A stretch of DNA of 64,000 nt, from assembly GCA_003255025.1 (NCBI GenBank), contig QANY01004770.1:2409891-2473890 (forward strand), given 5' to 3'. A program made the position numbers and the translations under genes. Under the pieces are notes generated by a model that saw only the letters and a list, made by a program, of their open reading frames with translations, made no database searches and was not told the DNA's origin. The stretch's first letter is position 1, and each line of letters opens with the position of its first letter. The DNA comes from Datisca glomerata. Taxonomy: Eukaryota; Streptophyta; Magnoliopsida; Cucurbitales; Datiscaceae. Shown here piece by piece: positions 22,331 through 32,982 of the stretch.

Positions 22331-22850
22331 CATTATGTCGTTCGTCATGTTCAAAATCCAAGTCATTAAATATCAATGGAAGATTCCTATTGTCACCCGA
22401 ATAGCTTCCCTTCTCCTAGTGCTCCTCCAACATGGGCTTCTTATAGTATACCTTCCTCTCCTTCTTAGAAGTTCCTTCTTGCTCAGTCAATGCAATGATT
22501 GTATTTACAATCCAAAGAGATTTTTTCCCATTATCACGTTTCCCTTCATCATAGACATCCTTCTTTGTTTCCCACTTCTGCTCTTCTTTCTACACATACT
22601 ACTGAATATATATGTCCTTAACTAGCCCCTCAATGTAACCTTTGAGTTGATAGAAATCCTTCGTCTAATGTTCATTGCTCCTATGATAAGAGCAATACTT
22701 GTCTTTATCTTTGTAGTGTGGTTCCTTAGTGAGTGGGACCGGCCTTTTCAACCAAGGTTTATCCTTAATCATGTCAAGAATCTAATTTATTGACATTGTG
22801 AGAGGTGTATAGACCTTATCTTTAGGATGGACCTCGTTACCAAGAATGAG
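22331..22850 (-). pseudogene. Tat gypsy element 2: gag C-terminal part
   Basis: Minus-strand frames give YTPLTMSIN, then MIKDKPWLKRPVPL, KDKYCSYHRSNEH and DFYQLKGYIEGLVKDIYI. This follows the K-Y-C-x-x-H-x-x-x-x-H-T-x-x-x-C pattern near the end of Tat gag proteins, although the last Cys is lost. A lysine-rich linker leads to the protease. The N-terminal two thirds of gag are not seen: beyond about 22850 the sequence changes character, so the element is truncated at its 5' side. Confidence 0.78.
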
Positions 22851-23280
22851 AAACAAAGCGACAGACGAACCGAGACAGGGGAAAAATAACCATAAATGAA
22901 GAAAAAGTAATTCATCATTGATGGTGGATTGTCGAGAAATGGCTTGGAGAATCGTGTCATGAATCTTCAATAAATTATCATCATTACACTTCAACGAACA
23001 AAATTTCGTAGAGTGTAACTGGGGTAAATGAAAAGGCATAAAATCTTCATCTAGCCACATGTATAAAGGATGACCAATAAGAAGAAAGTACAAGGACGCC
23101 ACCGAGGCAAAATGGGAAAAGCTAAATCAAGACTGTTGATTTGATCTAACAACTGGATCTGACTTGGTGGTTAAAGCTAATGAACACAATCCTAGGAGAA
23201 TATTCTGGTGATCCTAGGAATATGATGATAATCCCGTTCTTAGAGGAATTTGATTATATTTTTTAAATCAAATGAATGCC
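22851..23280. other. Unassigned segment between Tat gag and LTR-like DNA
   Basis: An open frame on the minus strand (23102-22782) continues from the gag fragment with LIGHPLYMWLDEDFMPFHLP, but I recognise no domain in it. It may be unrelated DNA fused to gag, or poorly conserved gag. The 3' part resembles the upstream part of an LTR. Confidence 0.35.
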
Positions 23281-23288
23281 TATAAATA
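23281..23288 (+). promoter_or_regulatory. TATA box of an LTR-like promoter
   Basis: TATAAATA in GCCTATAAATAGAGGTTGA, followed by CATTCAATACAAACCAAGCA and an AT-rich tail. This is the usual look of the U3/R border in plant LTRs on the plus strand. Confidence 0.5.
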
Positions 23289-23469
23289 GAGGTTGATTGT
23301 AAACATAATTCATTCAATACAAACCAAGCAAAATCATCCATACCATCGTCATAGTCATTCTCTTTTCTATTTATTTTCAAGTGTGAGAAAAAAATCCTTT
23401 AGAGTATACCCCTGGTACTTGTGTAACTTTCTTTGGTTAATATTTTGACCTTTTAACAAAAAAAAAAAG

Positions 23470-23815
23470 AATGTGAATTTTCTCCTAGGCCTAAAAAAGT
23501 TCACTCCTCCTAGGCCTAAGAATTTTGATTTTCTCCTAGGCCTAAGAAAGTTCACTCTTCCTAGGACTAAGAATTTTGATTTTCTCCTAGGCCTAAGAAT
23601 GTTAAATTTCTCTTAGGCTTAAGAATGTTGATTTACTCCTAAGCCTCGGAAAGTCCACTCTCCCCTGGCCTAGGGAAGTTCATTTTCCCCTAGCCCTAGA
23701 AAAGTTCACTTTGCCTTAGGTGTAGGGAAGTTCATTTTTCCTTAGGAAAAAAAAAGTTCATTTTGCCCTCAGTCCTAGGAAAGATCATTTTGCCTTAGGC
23801 CTAAGAATGTGATTT
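23470..23815 (+). repeat. CCTAGGCCTAAG tandem array
   Basis: About ten diverged units of roughly 30 bases built on TTCTCCTAGGCCTAAGAA, alternating between AATTTTGATT and AGTTCACTCT endings, decaying towards the right. Several units contain the palindrome CCTAGG or TAGGCCTA. Confidence 0.9.
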
Positions 23816-24930
23816 TTGACCATTAGTTGTAATTTTGGATTCTTCTAAGACCAAGATCTTTTAATTCCCATAAGAATACATAATTAATTATCACTACGGG
23901 ACCGAGAGTCATGATCTTGGCAATCCATTTATCGGATCGAGAGTCATGATCTAGTAGGACATGATACCTAAGTGCTAATGTTCATCATTACGGGACCGAT
24001 AAACACGGTGCTAACTCTCCATTTTGATAAGACTTGAGGCATGAGTCCTAATATTTCCTTTTATAGGAGTTTGAATGCAAATATAAAAATATGGATCCGG
24101 CCTAAGACTCAGACCAGTCAACACGAGGTCAAGCTTGGGTTTTGACGTAGTCATTTCTTATACTTGGCCCAATTTAAGTTGATAGTCAAAAGTCTATGGG
24201 ATGCGAAGTTACAACTGTACCTGATTAATCTATATCCTAGAAGATTGGAAAATCAAGATGAAGATGACATAAATATTGGTTTATCATCTCTAAGACTCAG
24301 TTTCAAGGAGAATTATAACATATTCATCTTCATCAGATTTGGTTTCGAATTTTGAAATTGCAGATGTAATGGGATTTAAGTAAACTTTCACTGAAGTTCT
24401 CTAAAGTTCAAACCTCCCACGCCTATATAAGGACCCCGAGGCCAAAGAAAAGACCACCTGAAGACACTCACAACACAACACTATATTTCTAGCTTTCAAT
24501 TTTCTCAATTGCAGTTTCTTAACTTTTTAGCTCTTAGGAATTGTTCTTTAGCTTTAGTTGATTTTATGCTTTCTAATTGCAAATGGTTACCTTTTTAATT
24601 TATTCAATCATTGTTTCTTTTCTTCATTTCAAATTCAACAAGAATTCAGTTTCTTCCAATTATAAGTATTTTCCTTTCCATTTTCTTAATATTTATTTCG
24701 AAAGCATTAGTCTTAATAGTAGCAGAATGACCTTTTTTGGGAAGATCCGTTCCTTACTTCCTCACATTACTTGAGAAGAAGTCATATCACGAGATAATTA
24801 TTTTATTCGGCTAACTTGGACCGAATTAGCACGCTCGCACACTAATCAATAGAGATGTAGACTTTGGTTTAGGCCCAGCCTCGAGCTCTATGTATCTCGA
24901 TTCAACCTAATAAGTCGAGACACAAATTTT
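23816..24930 (+). other. LTR/leader-like DNA of a plus-oriented LTR retrotransposon
   Basis: No coding motif. Repeated phrases such as GACCGAGAGTCATGATCT (about 23902 and 23938), a TATA box at 24424 and an end near CGAGACACA|AATTTTTGCCAAACA (about 24929) suggest an LTR with an adjoining primer-site-like sequence. The left boundary is not determined. Confidence 0.35.
24424..24430 (+). promoter_or_regulatory. TATA box of a second LTR-like promoter
   Basis: TATATAA in CACGCCTATATAAGGACCCC, followed at about 30-60 bases by CACTCACAACACAACA. This is a typical plant core-promoter arrangement. Confidence 0.5.
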
Positions 24931-25005
24931 TGCCAAACAATTATCTAAACCCCTCACAACTGGTCGTTTTCAGTTTTGAGGGACAACGAAGCTGGCATCA
25001 TCAAT

Positions 25006-25298
25006 TTGAGGGGGCGTGTAAATGGATATCAGCTCATGTCCAATTATATGTCTTAAGCTAATTATAAATTGTGTAGTTCGTGAGTTGTCACTTAGTTAGA
25101 ACTTTGATTATTTAGTTAAATGATAGTTCTACAACTGTCCTTTAGTTGAGGTATAGTTAAGGTAAGTGGTAGTTGTAATCCATTCTCGATTTACAATATA
25201 TTCAGGTATTTTTCAGAGAGAACATCGTTACTTCTAATAAGAAAAAAGAGCGCTACTTGACCTTCTCCAAGAGATTCAATTATGTGAAAATCAAGGCA
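25006..25298 (+). mobile_element. Copia polypurine tract and partial 3' LTR
   Basis: TTTGAGGGGGCG is a copia-style polypurine tract directly before TGTAAATGGATATCA at 25017, the likely LTR start. The segment CAATATATTCAGGTATTTTT, then CAGAGAGAA (25195-25225), is typical for the R/U5 part of copia LTRs. The right side is interrupted by the hAT element at 25307. Confidence 0.5.
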
Positions 25299-25306
25299 TA
25301 TGTAAC

Positions 25307-26246
25307 TAGAGATGACAATTAAACTCGTTGATTTTAGTTTTCACCACTACAAAATATTTAACTCATCATATTGACTAATTTCATATTCTGTTACAACAAA
25401 TTTATAAAGTTTCGATCTATGAGAAGTAGAAATAATGTTCTTCATTTAAAGATTCATTCTTTATTGAAAAATATTCATAGAATACCTACATGTGTAGATG
25501 AAGTATTACCACCAATAATATTATTATTATCATTTTTATATTTTGATTCATATGGTGAATAAAATGAATTAAATTGTGAAGTTAGTTCTTCAATATCTAC
25601 AACATGGAGAACTCCTAAATTCTCAGAAATTATGTCAGTGAAAATTTCACCTCTAACTAGTTTTATTCTAAGGGTCCATTGCAGTGGCAAAATAAAAAAT
25701 ATTAGGGATATTGAGTCAACATTTTTAAAATTTTCTTCCAATTTCTCAGAAAATAGGTGGAAACAAATCATATGCCTTATAAGTTGCAAAAAGACAAGTA
25801 ATTTCTAAAAATTGGCGAAGAACAATATGTGAAGTTGCATAATAAACACTAGAACAAATATTAGTAGAAACATAAAAATATTTTAAAAAGTCAAGAAAAT
25901 AAGTAGTTATTTCACAACTAATGTAATTTACTACAATTTTTCCTTGTTTGTCATTTATATAATTACAAGTTACACTCTAATAAGATTTTACCGTATTTAA
26001 CATAAAATAAATACATATTTATATAAAGAAGATGACAAAATATCTTGAAAGAAAAATATAATATAAATAATATTTCAACAAATATTGTCGGGACTCTAGG
26101 TCTGATCCGATCCGGGCAGGGAAACAGGCTCAAAATACAAGGCCTGAAATAGACTATATTTGAGCCTGCTGGTTGGGCACGGACCGGTTCCATACAATCT
26201 TATCTGGTCAATTTCACGAGTCGGATCGGTCCACTTGCCACAGCTA
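25307..26246 (-). mobile_element. Non-autonomous hAT element (940 bp)
   Basis: Ends are TAGAGATGACAATTAAACTC and, inverted on the right, TAGCTGTGGCAAGTGGACCG. They share the hAT-type pattern TAG-N3-TG-R-CAA. Flanks are TATGTAAC (25299-25306) and TATGAAAC (26247-26254), an 8-bp target duplication with one mismatch, as expected for hAT. The right subterminal part carries the GATCCGATCC and GGACCGGTTCC repeats common in plant hATs. The interior retains only a C-terminal piece of transposase. Confidence 0.8.
25340..25920 (-). pseudogene. hAT transposase C-terminal fragment
   Basis: Minus-strand frames contain LDFLKYFYVSTNICSSVYYA, then TSHIVLRQFLEI, EKLEENFKNV and FATAMDP, and at the end EYEISQYDELNIL-W-K. 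These match the order of conserved blocks in plant hAT transposases of the RICESLEEPER/Ac type: the Y-x-T-S-H segment, F-A-x-x-x-D-P-R, and F-D-I-L-x-W-W-K just before the dimerisation domain. The catalytic N-terminal half, the BED zinc finger and the hATC dimerisation domain are all missing. Several stops and frameshifts. It cannot mobilise its own element. Confidence 0.7.
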
Positions 26247-26391
26247 TATGAAACAGCATAAGTTATATGTAATTGATGTAATATGATATAAATTAATCAA
26301 ATGCATATATTGTTCTTTGGCACAAAAGGGAAAATATAAATGAATTGTTGATCAGAACCAACCAATCATCCATCTAGTAGGAGGTAAAGAT

Positions 26392-27062
26392 ACTTACGGC
26401 CAAGGGAACACCAAGAATTGCAAAAATAATCAATGCAGCTATCACAATGCCCTTTGGAGGTAGCTTATGGCCCACATAGTCAATATGTTTATCACATATG
26501 ACGAGAAGCATTGCAAGAAAGTAGAGAGCAATGAGGATGTTTCAAACCCCCCACACAAAACGAGCCACCCGTTTTCTGTGGAGCTTCTCCATTAGGACTG
26601 AACTTATTCCAAGAAGACTGAATATAACATTAGACAAGTGTCTCCATTCTAACCCAGTATTGTAAGTCTGCCCCTCATTTGGCTTACCTCCATGAAATCA
26701 GTATCGAAGAGAAAAAATGAAAACTATCTGATCCAAGACAAAGTAGTGACGAACAACATTATCTATATGAACCTTGAGAATTATTCGAACGTCCCAAGTA
26801 GCTCCCAGAGGAAAGCTTCTGGAGCGTGTTTATCTGTTCTTCGCATCTGGAGGTAATTCTTCAGCTGCAGATATGCTTAAACACGTAGTAATTGCAATGA
26901 ATAATATGTCAAGAAATAAGGTAGCTGACTTGAGATTTGCACAGTCATTAAGTATTACACTCAGGGTAGGAGAATGGAAAGTTCTTAAACCAGCCACTAT
27001 AGGCTCCAGTGGTAAAACCAAGAATATTTCCAACAACCATAAAAAAATAAGCATTTGCTAGT
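26392..27062 (-). pseudogene. Sucrose transporter pseudogene fragment (SUT4-like)
   Basis: Plant sucrose transporters are 12-helix H+/sucrose symporters of the MFS superfamily. On the minus strand this stretch reads ANAYFFMVVGNILGFTTGAY and SGWFKNFPF, then CANLKSATLFLDILFIAITT, the SISAAEE loop, EAFLWELLGTF, LFDTDFMEGKPNEG, then SSVLMEKLHRK and ILIALYFLAMLLVICDKHID, YVGHKLPPKGIVIAALIIF and AILGVPLA. That is the order found in this family from about helix 5 to helix 8, including the central cytoplasmic loop, and the loop is closest to the SUT4 group. It is broken by frameshifts and stops (after PECNT, and before NILIALYF). The left end stops at a good donor (GTAAGTATC at 26396) and the right end follows an AG acceptor, so it is an unprocessed genomic fragment. 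No other exon was found nearby. Confidence 0.82.
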
Positions 27063-28150
27063 ACTCAAGTCCTCGGATTTCCTAAAGCAACGTAGTTTAG
27101 TAGAGAAGACATCAACTGATTTGTCGAACACATCATATTGTACGTGATTACGTATGTCATGTTTCCAAAAGAAAAAAATAGCAGCTTACAACTGTGATAC
27201 TTCCTAATAGCTAGCAACAACTGGTAGTATGTTATCATTAGTTGCTCTATCCGCTTCTCTAATTGAATACAGTATAGATGAGAGAGATTTTCATAGAGAG
27301 ATCCTCGAGAAAGAAAAAAAAGTAAATATAAGACATTTGCCTTTTTGTCAAGGCTAAATTGCAAAATATACGACTGCAATTTGCCTATGATGTAAATTAT
27401 ACCTCTACACTTCTTTTTACTTCATTGTTCACATTTTTAGATCTGATATAGAGGTGATTATCTCGTCTTCCGTTCTCTTCACTCGGTCCTTGAACCCTAA
27501 CCCCAAATACCTTACTGCTTCTACTCCCCCACTCTTTCCAATTCACTTTCTCCTTATTATTTCTTACTCTTGCTTATCTACTCACCTCACCTGCTGTTCT
27601 AGAATGGAAACATTTTGATCACTCTCTAGGTATCATGATGATTGGGGGAGAGAGACACAAACTATTGTGTAGTAGGTGATAGAATAAAGAAGAAAGAGAG
27701 TAATGAAGGCTAACATCTTCAAATTTTCTAATCAACAATAAGAAGATTTTTATCATGTGTTGTATATTTATTCAAGTATAAAGTAATATAAATAACACAA
27801 AGAATAATTATGCAACAAAAATGAATATGTTTTATATTTAATTAAACATTTGACTATTTTTATGATATTTCAATTTATCTACTTTAAGACTTACACCATT
27901 TAAAATTATCAAATTAGAACAAATTGGTCACCACTATTTTATTATATTTAGACATTAAATTTAATACTATACAACAAATTTATTAAACACGGATTTATAA
28001 ATCAGGCTCTCTCAAACCTAATGTATTATAATGATCTTAACATATTTAATCAACAGTTACTTTACAAATCTATATATTTATCTTTTATAGTTTGAAACAA
28101 CAATTAGGTAAAGTTTTGAGAATTTACATCGATAGAATGAACTTGTTGTT
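27063..28150. other. Intergenic or intronic AT-rich DNA, no gene recognised
   Basis: No supported coding region. If the sucrose-transporter fragment was once a full gene, its upstream exons should have been here, but I find no matching sequence. Confidence 0.5.
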
Positions 28151-28161
28151 GGGTGTGTCAA
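28151..28161. other. Left target-site duplication of the L1 element
   Basis: GGGTGTGTCAA, directly before a run of ten T (the complement of the L1 poly-A tail). An identical sequence lies at 49750-49760. Confidence 0.85.
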
Positions 28162-28499
28162 TTTTTTTTTGATAAAGCAAAGAGTACATTAAAAGAAAAC
28201 AGAGCTACAAAAACACGGGGGCATACCCAAGAAACTCCAGCCTACACCAAAACTTAACGACGCTTCTCCAAAATATGAGGTAAATTCCACTTATAAACAA
28301 GGATAAAATTAGCATGAGTGCATGGAATATGTCTAAGGGACCACAGTGTTAACAATTATCCTAGTGAGGGTAGTTGTATCTCTAGTTTTACCCCAAAAAA
28401 AATCATTTAGTTTCTTTCCATCCACAAGTTATACACTAAAGAACTAAAATCAAGCTTAAGGATTAAGGACCTAAGGTCTTTCCTCCTTGTTATATGGGC

Positions 28500-31400
28500 T
28501 AGCCACTCAATTTTGTGATCTCAGCTAAGATAATAGCAATGGAGATCACAAAATTGAGTGAAAGCAAACTAGATAGCTTGGCCAAAAGAACAATAAAAAA
28601 ACAAGTGGTTTCTACACTCCAACTTGTTAAAACACAACAAAAAATCAAAGTCAACAGAGATGTCCCATCCAACAAGCTTATCCTTAATTGTCAGTTTATT
28701 CCTACAAGCACGTCAATTGATGAAGTTGTGCTTGGGGATATTATAGCTAAATCAGGTGATGTCTCCCCAAATAACCTTGCTACTATGCTGCTTTAAAGAC
28801 CAATAAGTAGAGTCAACAAAAATGGCTCCATCTGAGGCAAGCCTTGACAGCCACTTATCAGGACCCAAACCAGGAGACTCCATACTCAATGAAGAATTCT
28901 CGATCTCCCTAAGGTAGGAAGTACTAGTGATAGGCCAGGGCCACATCCCATTGTTGATCACCCTACTAACTTTGGTACCAAGGCTCCATCCAATATCAGT
29001 GATAACAACACTACCAAACTTGTTCAAATGCACCCACAATTTATGCCAAGGGTCACGCTAAAGGGGAATAATAGAACCATCTCCAATTCTTGACTAACAT
29101 AAAGTAGTGAACCTTTCTCTAGCTTTAAGAAGCTTCCTTCAGATCAAAGAGCAATCATTTCAGATTTTGACAGTAAACACAGTTCCATCTATAAGCAGGT
29201 GTTTATAGCACCATTTACTCTAAATTGGAACTAGAAGGATTTGAAATAAGCAATCATAGGTATTTAACAGTAGAAGCACAATTTCAAGTTACAATGTCTC
29301 TCAGACCTAAGCCACCATTTTCCTTAGGGGTACACACCTCACTCCATTTGACTTTAGAGATGGCATGTTTATAAAAAAAAACATCACCAGAGCTAGTTTC
29401 TCATGATACTCTCAATGTCCTACATGATTCTCTTAGGAAGGATAGACCACGCGCCCAAATATTTTGAGTAGTCAGAGCCACATATTGAAGAAGCTGCAGT
29501 CTGCCAGCAAAAGACAAGTACTTGACCTTCTAACTCTTGATTCTGGTAGTGTTCCTATCAACTAAAGCTGTATAATCAGCTCTCCCCAACATATAAGACA
29601 TTAAAGGTAAGCCAAGGTATCTAACAGGGAAGTTGCCACTCTGAAAACCCAATAAATGTAGTGCAAATAAGCCTGACTTGCTCAGGGACACCATCGAAGA
29701 AGATTTGGCTTTTCAACTAATTGAGCTCGAGAGCTTTAGTCCCCTTTAGAGAAGATGAGATGGTCATCATCAAAGCACTTGTTAATAGTACCCAACTCCT
29801 TGTAACTCTAGTGAAAATTAAAACCAGGCAAAGTGCAAGCATGCTCCAAAAGACTAATGAGGCCCTTCATAATGATAACAAACAAATAAGGGGATATGGG
29901 ATCCCTTGGTTTCAAACCCTTTGTACCTCTAAAATAACCACAAAGCTCCCTATTTATGTTAATAGAGAAAGAGGTAGAAGTGATACAAGCCATAGTCCAC
30001 TTAGTAAAGGCAGAAGGGAAGCCAACGATGTTCAGTCATTTCTCAATGAAGATCCAATTGACACTATCATAGGTTTTCATGAGGTCAACTTTAATGGCAC
30101 ACTTAGCCAAGTGAAAAGTTATGTGATAGTTTCTAACAAGCTCTTGAGAAAGAAAAGGTTGTCAACAACCCTTCAACTAGGCGTGAAGGCATTCTGGTTT
30201 TCACTAATTAGAGAATGGAAGACATAATTAGCCTATTAGCAAGCAGCTTGGAGATGCACTTGTAGATAAGGGTGCAACAAGAAATAGGCCTGAATCATTC
30301 ATATTCTGGGGTTGATCAGTTTTAGGAATCAGGGAGACTGAAGTGTGATTCAACTGGGGCAGCAGCACAGCAGACTAGAAGAAGTACATAATAGCCTTAG
30401 AAATATCGCTACCAACTACATCACAAGCCTTCTTAAAAAACCTGCAGTAAAGTTATTAGGGCATGAGGCCTTATAGTCATTACATGAGAGAATCACGTCT
30501 TTGATGTCACTAGCTGTGACTACTGTAGCGAGGCTGAAGGCTTGTATAGAAGTAACTCTCCTAGGGTAAATCACCTGTAAGATGTTCCAGTCAATGGATT
30601 GTTCCATGTTCTCTTTGTCAAGGAGGGAAGTATAATGTTGCACAATATAGTTTTTTATGTCCTATCTACAATTCAAAGTGTTGCCTGAATCATCATTGAG
30701 TTAAACTAGTCTAGATCTGATATTATTCCTCTTGATCACCTTGTGAAAAAAGGAAATGTTATTGTCACCAAGCTGATCCATTGAGCCCTAGCTTTCTGCC
30801 TAAGAAAGCTCTCCTCAACCTGCTTGAGAGATATGAAGTTTTAGAAAGTTGTATGCTCATTGGACTCATGAGGCCTATTGAACACCTCATTCTGAGCAGT
30901 ATCCAACTTCACTCTAGCATCTAGGGCCCTATTTGAAATGTCTGAGTAGTTGGTTCTGTTAAGGGTCTTGAGATCAAGTTTAGTAGCTTTAAGCTTCCTG
31001 AAGAGGCATTTCATAGGTTAGCCATACCCGTTGATGTTTCAGGTTTGAGACACACAAGGCACAAATTCCTCTTTATCATCCCAAAAGTCAAAGAACTTGA
31101 AGCTAAAAGAATCTCTACAGATTGACACTTTAACATGAAAGACAACATGACAATGATATGAAAATGCCAAGATTCAAAAACACATCATTGAAGTCTTGGA
31201 ACCCTTATCTTAAACCAACCAAAAAATAGGTCTTCAACTCAATGCAATTTAGACAGGCATTAAAATCATTGGAACCCTCATCCCAAACCTTAGACCCACC
31301 AAACTGCTCAAAGGGTGTTTAACAACATTGAAGTCACCAAGGAGCACCCTAGGTTGCTACAAAACATTGCAACCCTGACTAGTGATATGATTCCAAAGCT

Positions 31401-31757
31401 CATTTCCATATATGATAGTATTAACAGCATAAATAATCGAAGCCCAAAAACTCTCTTGGCCATTCAGAATAGTAATAAAATAGTGCATAATTTGGACTGT
31501 TTGACAAACTAAATTGACAAATAGTACAGTAGTATCCCAAGCAATCCAGATTCAACCACTGTTGGCACTAGCACAGTTAGTAGCGCAAGACCAACTACAA
31601 AATATCCTCCTACTAATAGAAGAAAATTTCCTCTCCTTCACTATAGTTTCCAAATAGCACATAAACTAAAATGATTATCAAAGTGAAACTTTCTAACCTC
31701 ATACTGCTTTAGAGGATTGCTAAGTCATCTGATATTCCAAGATGCCAAATTGATCAT
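28500..31757 (-). pseudogene. L1 ORF2: AP endonuclease, reverse transcriptase, zf-RVT
   Basis: ORF2 starts at ATG 31757 (MINLASWNIR-LSNPLKQYEV, the standard N-terminus of plant L1 endonucleases), followed by SLVRVAM. The RT part runs about 30650-29500: NDYKASCPNNFTAGFLRR corresponds to N-K-A-P-G-P-D-G-F, and GYFRGTKGLKPRDPISPYLF to G-x-x-Q-G-D-P-I-S-P (Q-G replaced by P-R). The catalytic box normally F-A-D-D reads FDDD near 29770. The C-terminal zinc-binding region (zf-RVT) is represented by 29039-28752, with WSLGTKVSRVINNG and PGPDKWLSR. Frame breaks are frequent. The enzyme would nick target DNA and reverse-transcribe the L1 RNA in the nucleus, but this copy cannot. Confidence 0.88.
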
Positions 31758-32982
31758 TAAGATTTTGCAGGTGTGATCTGACCCTGGAGCTCCTCCAATA
31801 TCAGGTTTAAAGCTGCTCTTAACTTGTCTTTCCTACCCTTCTTATTAGCATGTTTAGATGGAGTTTGGTTCTTTGTATGTATAGGAGCAATCTCTTCCTG
31901 GTCCTGGTTTGAATTTTCCAAGTTGACCACATCATTAATATTATTATTAGCATCCAACAATGCCTACTATTCATTGTCCTCAAGATTATCCCCTAAAGCA
32001 TCAAAAGCATTTTGAATAAAATGGTTTCAAGTTATACATGTTCCCAGTAAGCATGTGGCTCCAGGATGAGGGATAGGATCTTTGTCCTTCTAATAACACA
32101 CTCAGTATCAATCTGGGCATCATGACTTGGTTCCCCTAAAGGCTCACTCCTTCTAACAGGGACCCATTGTTGTCTAGGTTTAACAATGGGTTTGATTTGC
32201 TGAGCAGGTAAAATTGGGATCTTACCTGTGTCACAGTCATGGCTAAAGACCATGCACTTCATACATTTCCTAGAAAAACCATGGTATTTGATTCTAATCT
32301 TTATATTCTTACTTCTAGGTAGCCTTACATCAATGTACTCTAAAATTTAAGAGTTTAAATCCATTTCAACACAGATTCTGGTAAAAGAAATCCTAGTGCA
32401 ATTATCATTCATTGTGTCAGCAGAGAGAGGGACCCCCACACCACTAGCACTCCTACTCAACCCTTCCCCATCTTAGATCTCCAAAGGAACATCCCACAAC
32501 TTAATCCAAATTGGAAAATTTAAAGAGCTTCCTTGGAGAGCTTCATATTATCATGCAAAACTTTGAGCAAACCAAGACTACTAACAAAGTGCCAAGGACC
32601 TTCATCTAATATCCACTCCATTTGTTCAATTGAAGCAAATTTTAAGAAGAATAAACCTGAATCTAAGTCTAGGACCTACAATAGTCCCTAATCTCCCCAT
32701 AAGCTTTGGGTTGCCTGGTGTACTATAGAGAAATGAGGCTTCCTATCAATGAAGTGTCCCATAATACATGTTTCCCAATGCTTCTTGCCTTTGTTCACAA
32801 CCTCCTCAAATATTTCAATTTGAGCATTCTTCCATGCCTTAATAGGCTCCACAAAAGCAAAGGACATCTTGCAAGATTTCCTCCCCTTAACCTTTTCATC
32901 CTATGAAGACATGATGGAGGAAACATTATCACTTCTGATACTATCTTGGTCAGCATGGGAAGGGCCAACTTCACTTGTTGTG
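31755..32982 (-). pseudogene. L1 ORF1, C-terminal part (DUF4283, zinc-knuckle region)
   Basis: Continues the ORF1 start found at 49067-49619 across the Athila insertion. The DUF4283-like core reads SFAFVEPIKAWKNAQ, KHWETCIMGHFIDRKPHFSI, QMEWILDEGPWHFV and IKLWDVPLE, followed by GVGVPLSADTMN. A zinc-knuckle-like CMKCMVFSHDCD at about 32260 is shortened: C-x2-C-x4-H-x-C instead of C-x2-C-x4-H-x4-C. A Lys/Asn/Gln-rich C-terminal tail ends ITPAKS. The stop TAA overlaps the ATG of ORF2 as TAATG. ORF1 proteins bind the L1 RNA. Stops and shifts are present. Confidence 0.8.

Noticed and set aside
26774..27061. 95-residue plus-strand ORF
   Set aside because: Antisense of the sucrose-transporter fragment, whose motifs are on the minus strand.
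29721..30227. 168-residue plus-strand ORF, one of the longest in the window
   Set aside because: Antisense to the L1 reverse transcriptase; the minus strand carries the recognisable RT motifs.
32972..32982. ACTTGTTGTG before the Athila LTR resembles ACTTGTTGTTGGGTG left of the L1 poly-T, as if it were the L1 target duplication
   Set aside because: A longer exact match (GGGTGTGTCAA) directly adjoins the L1 ends at 28151 and 49750 and also explains the ORF1 start found right of the Athila. The 10-base similarity is best taken as chance.
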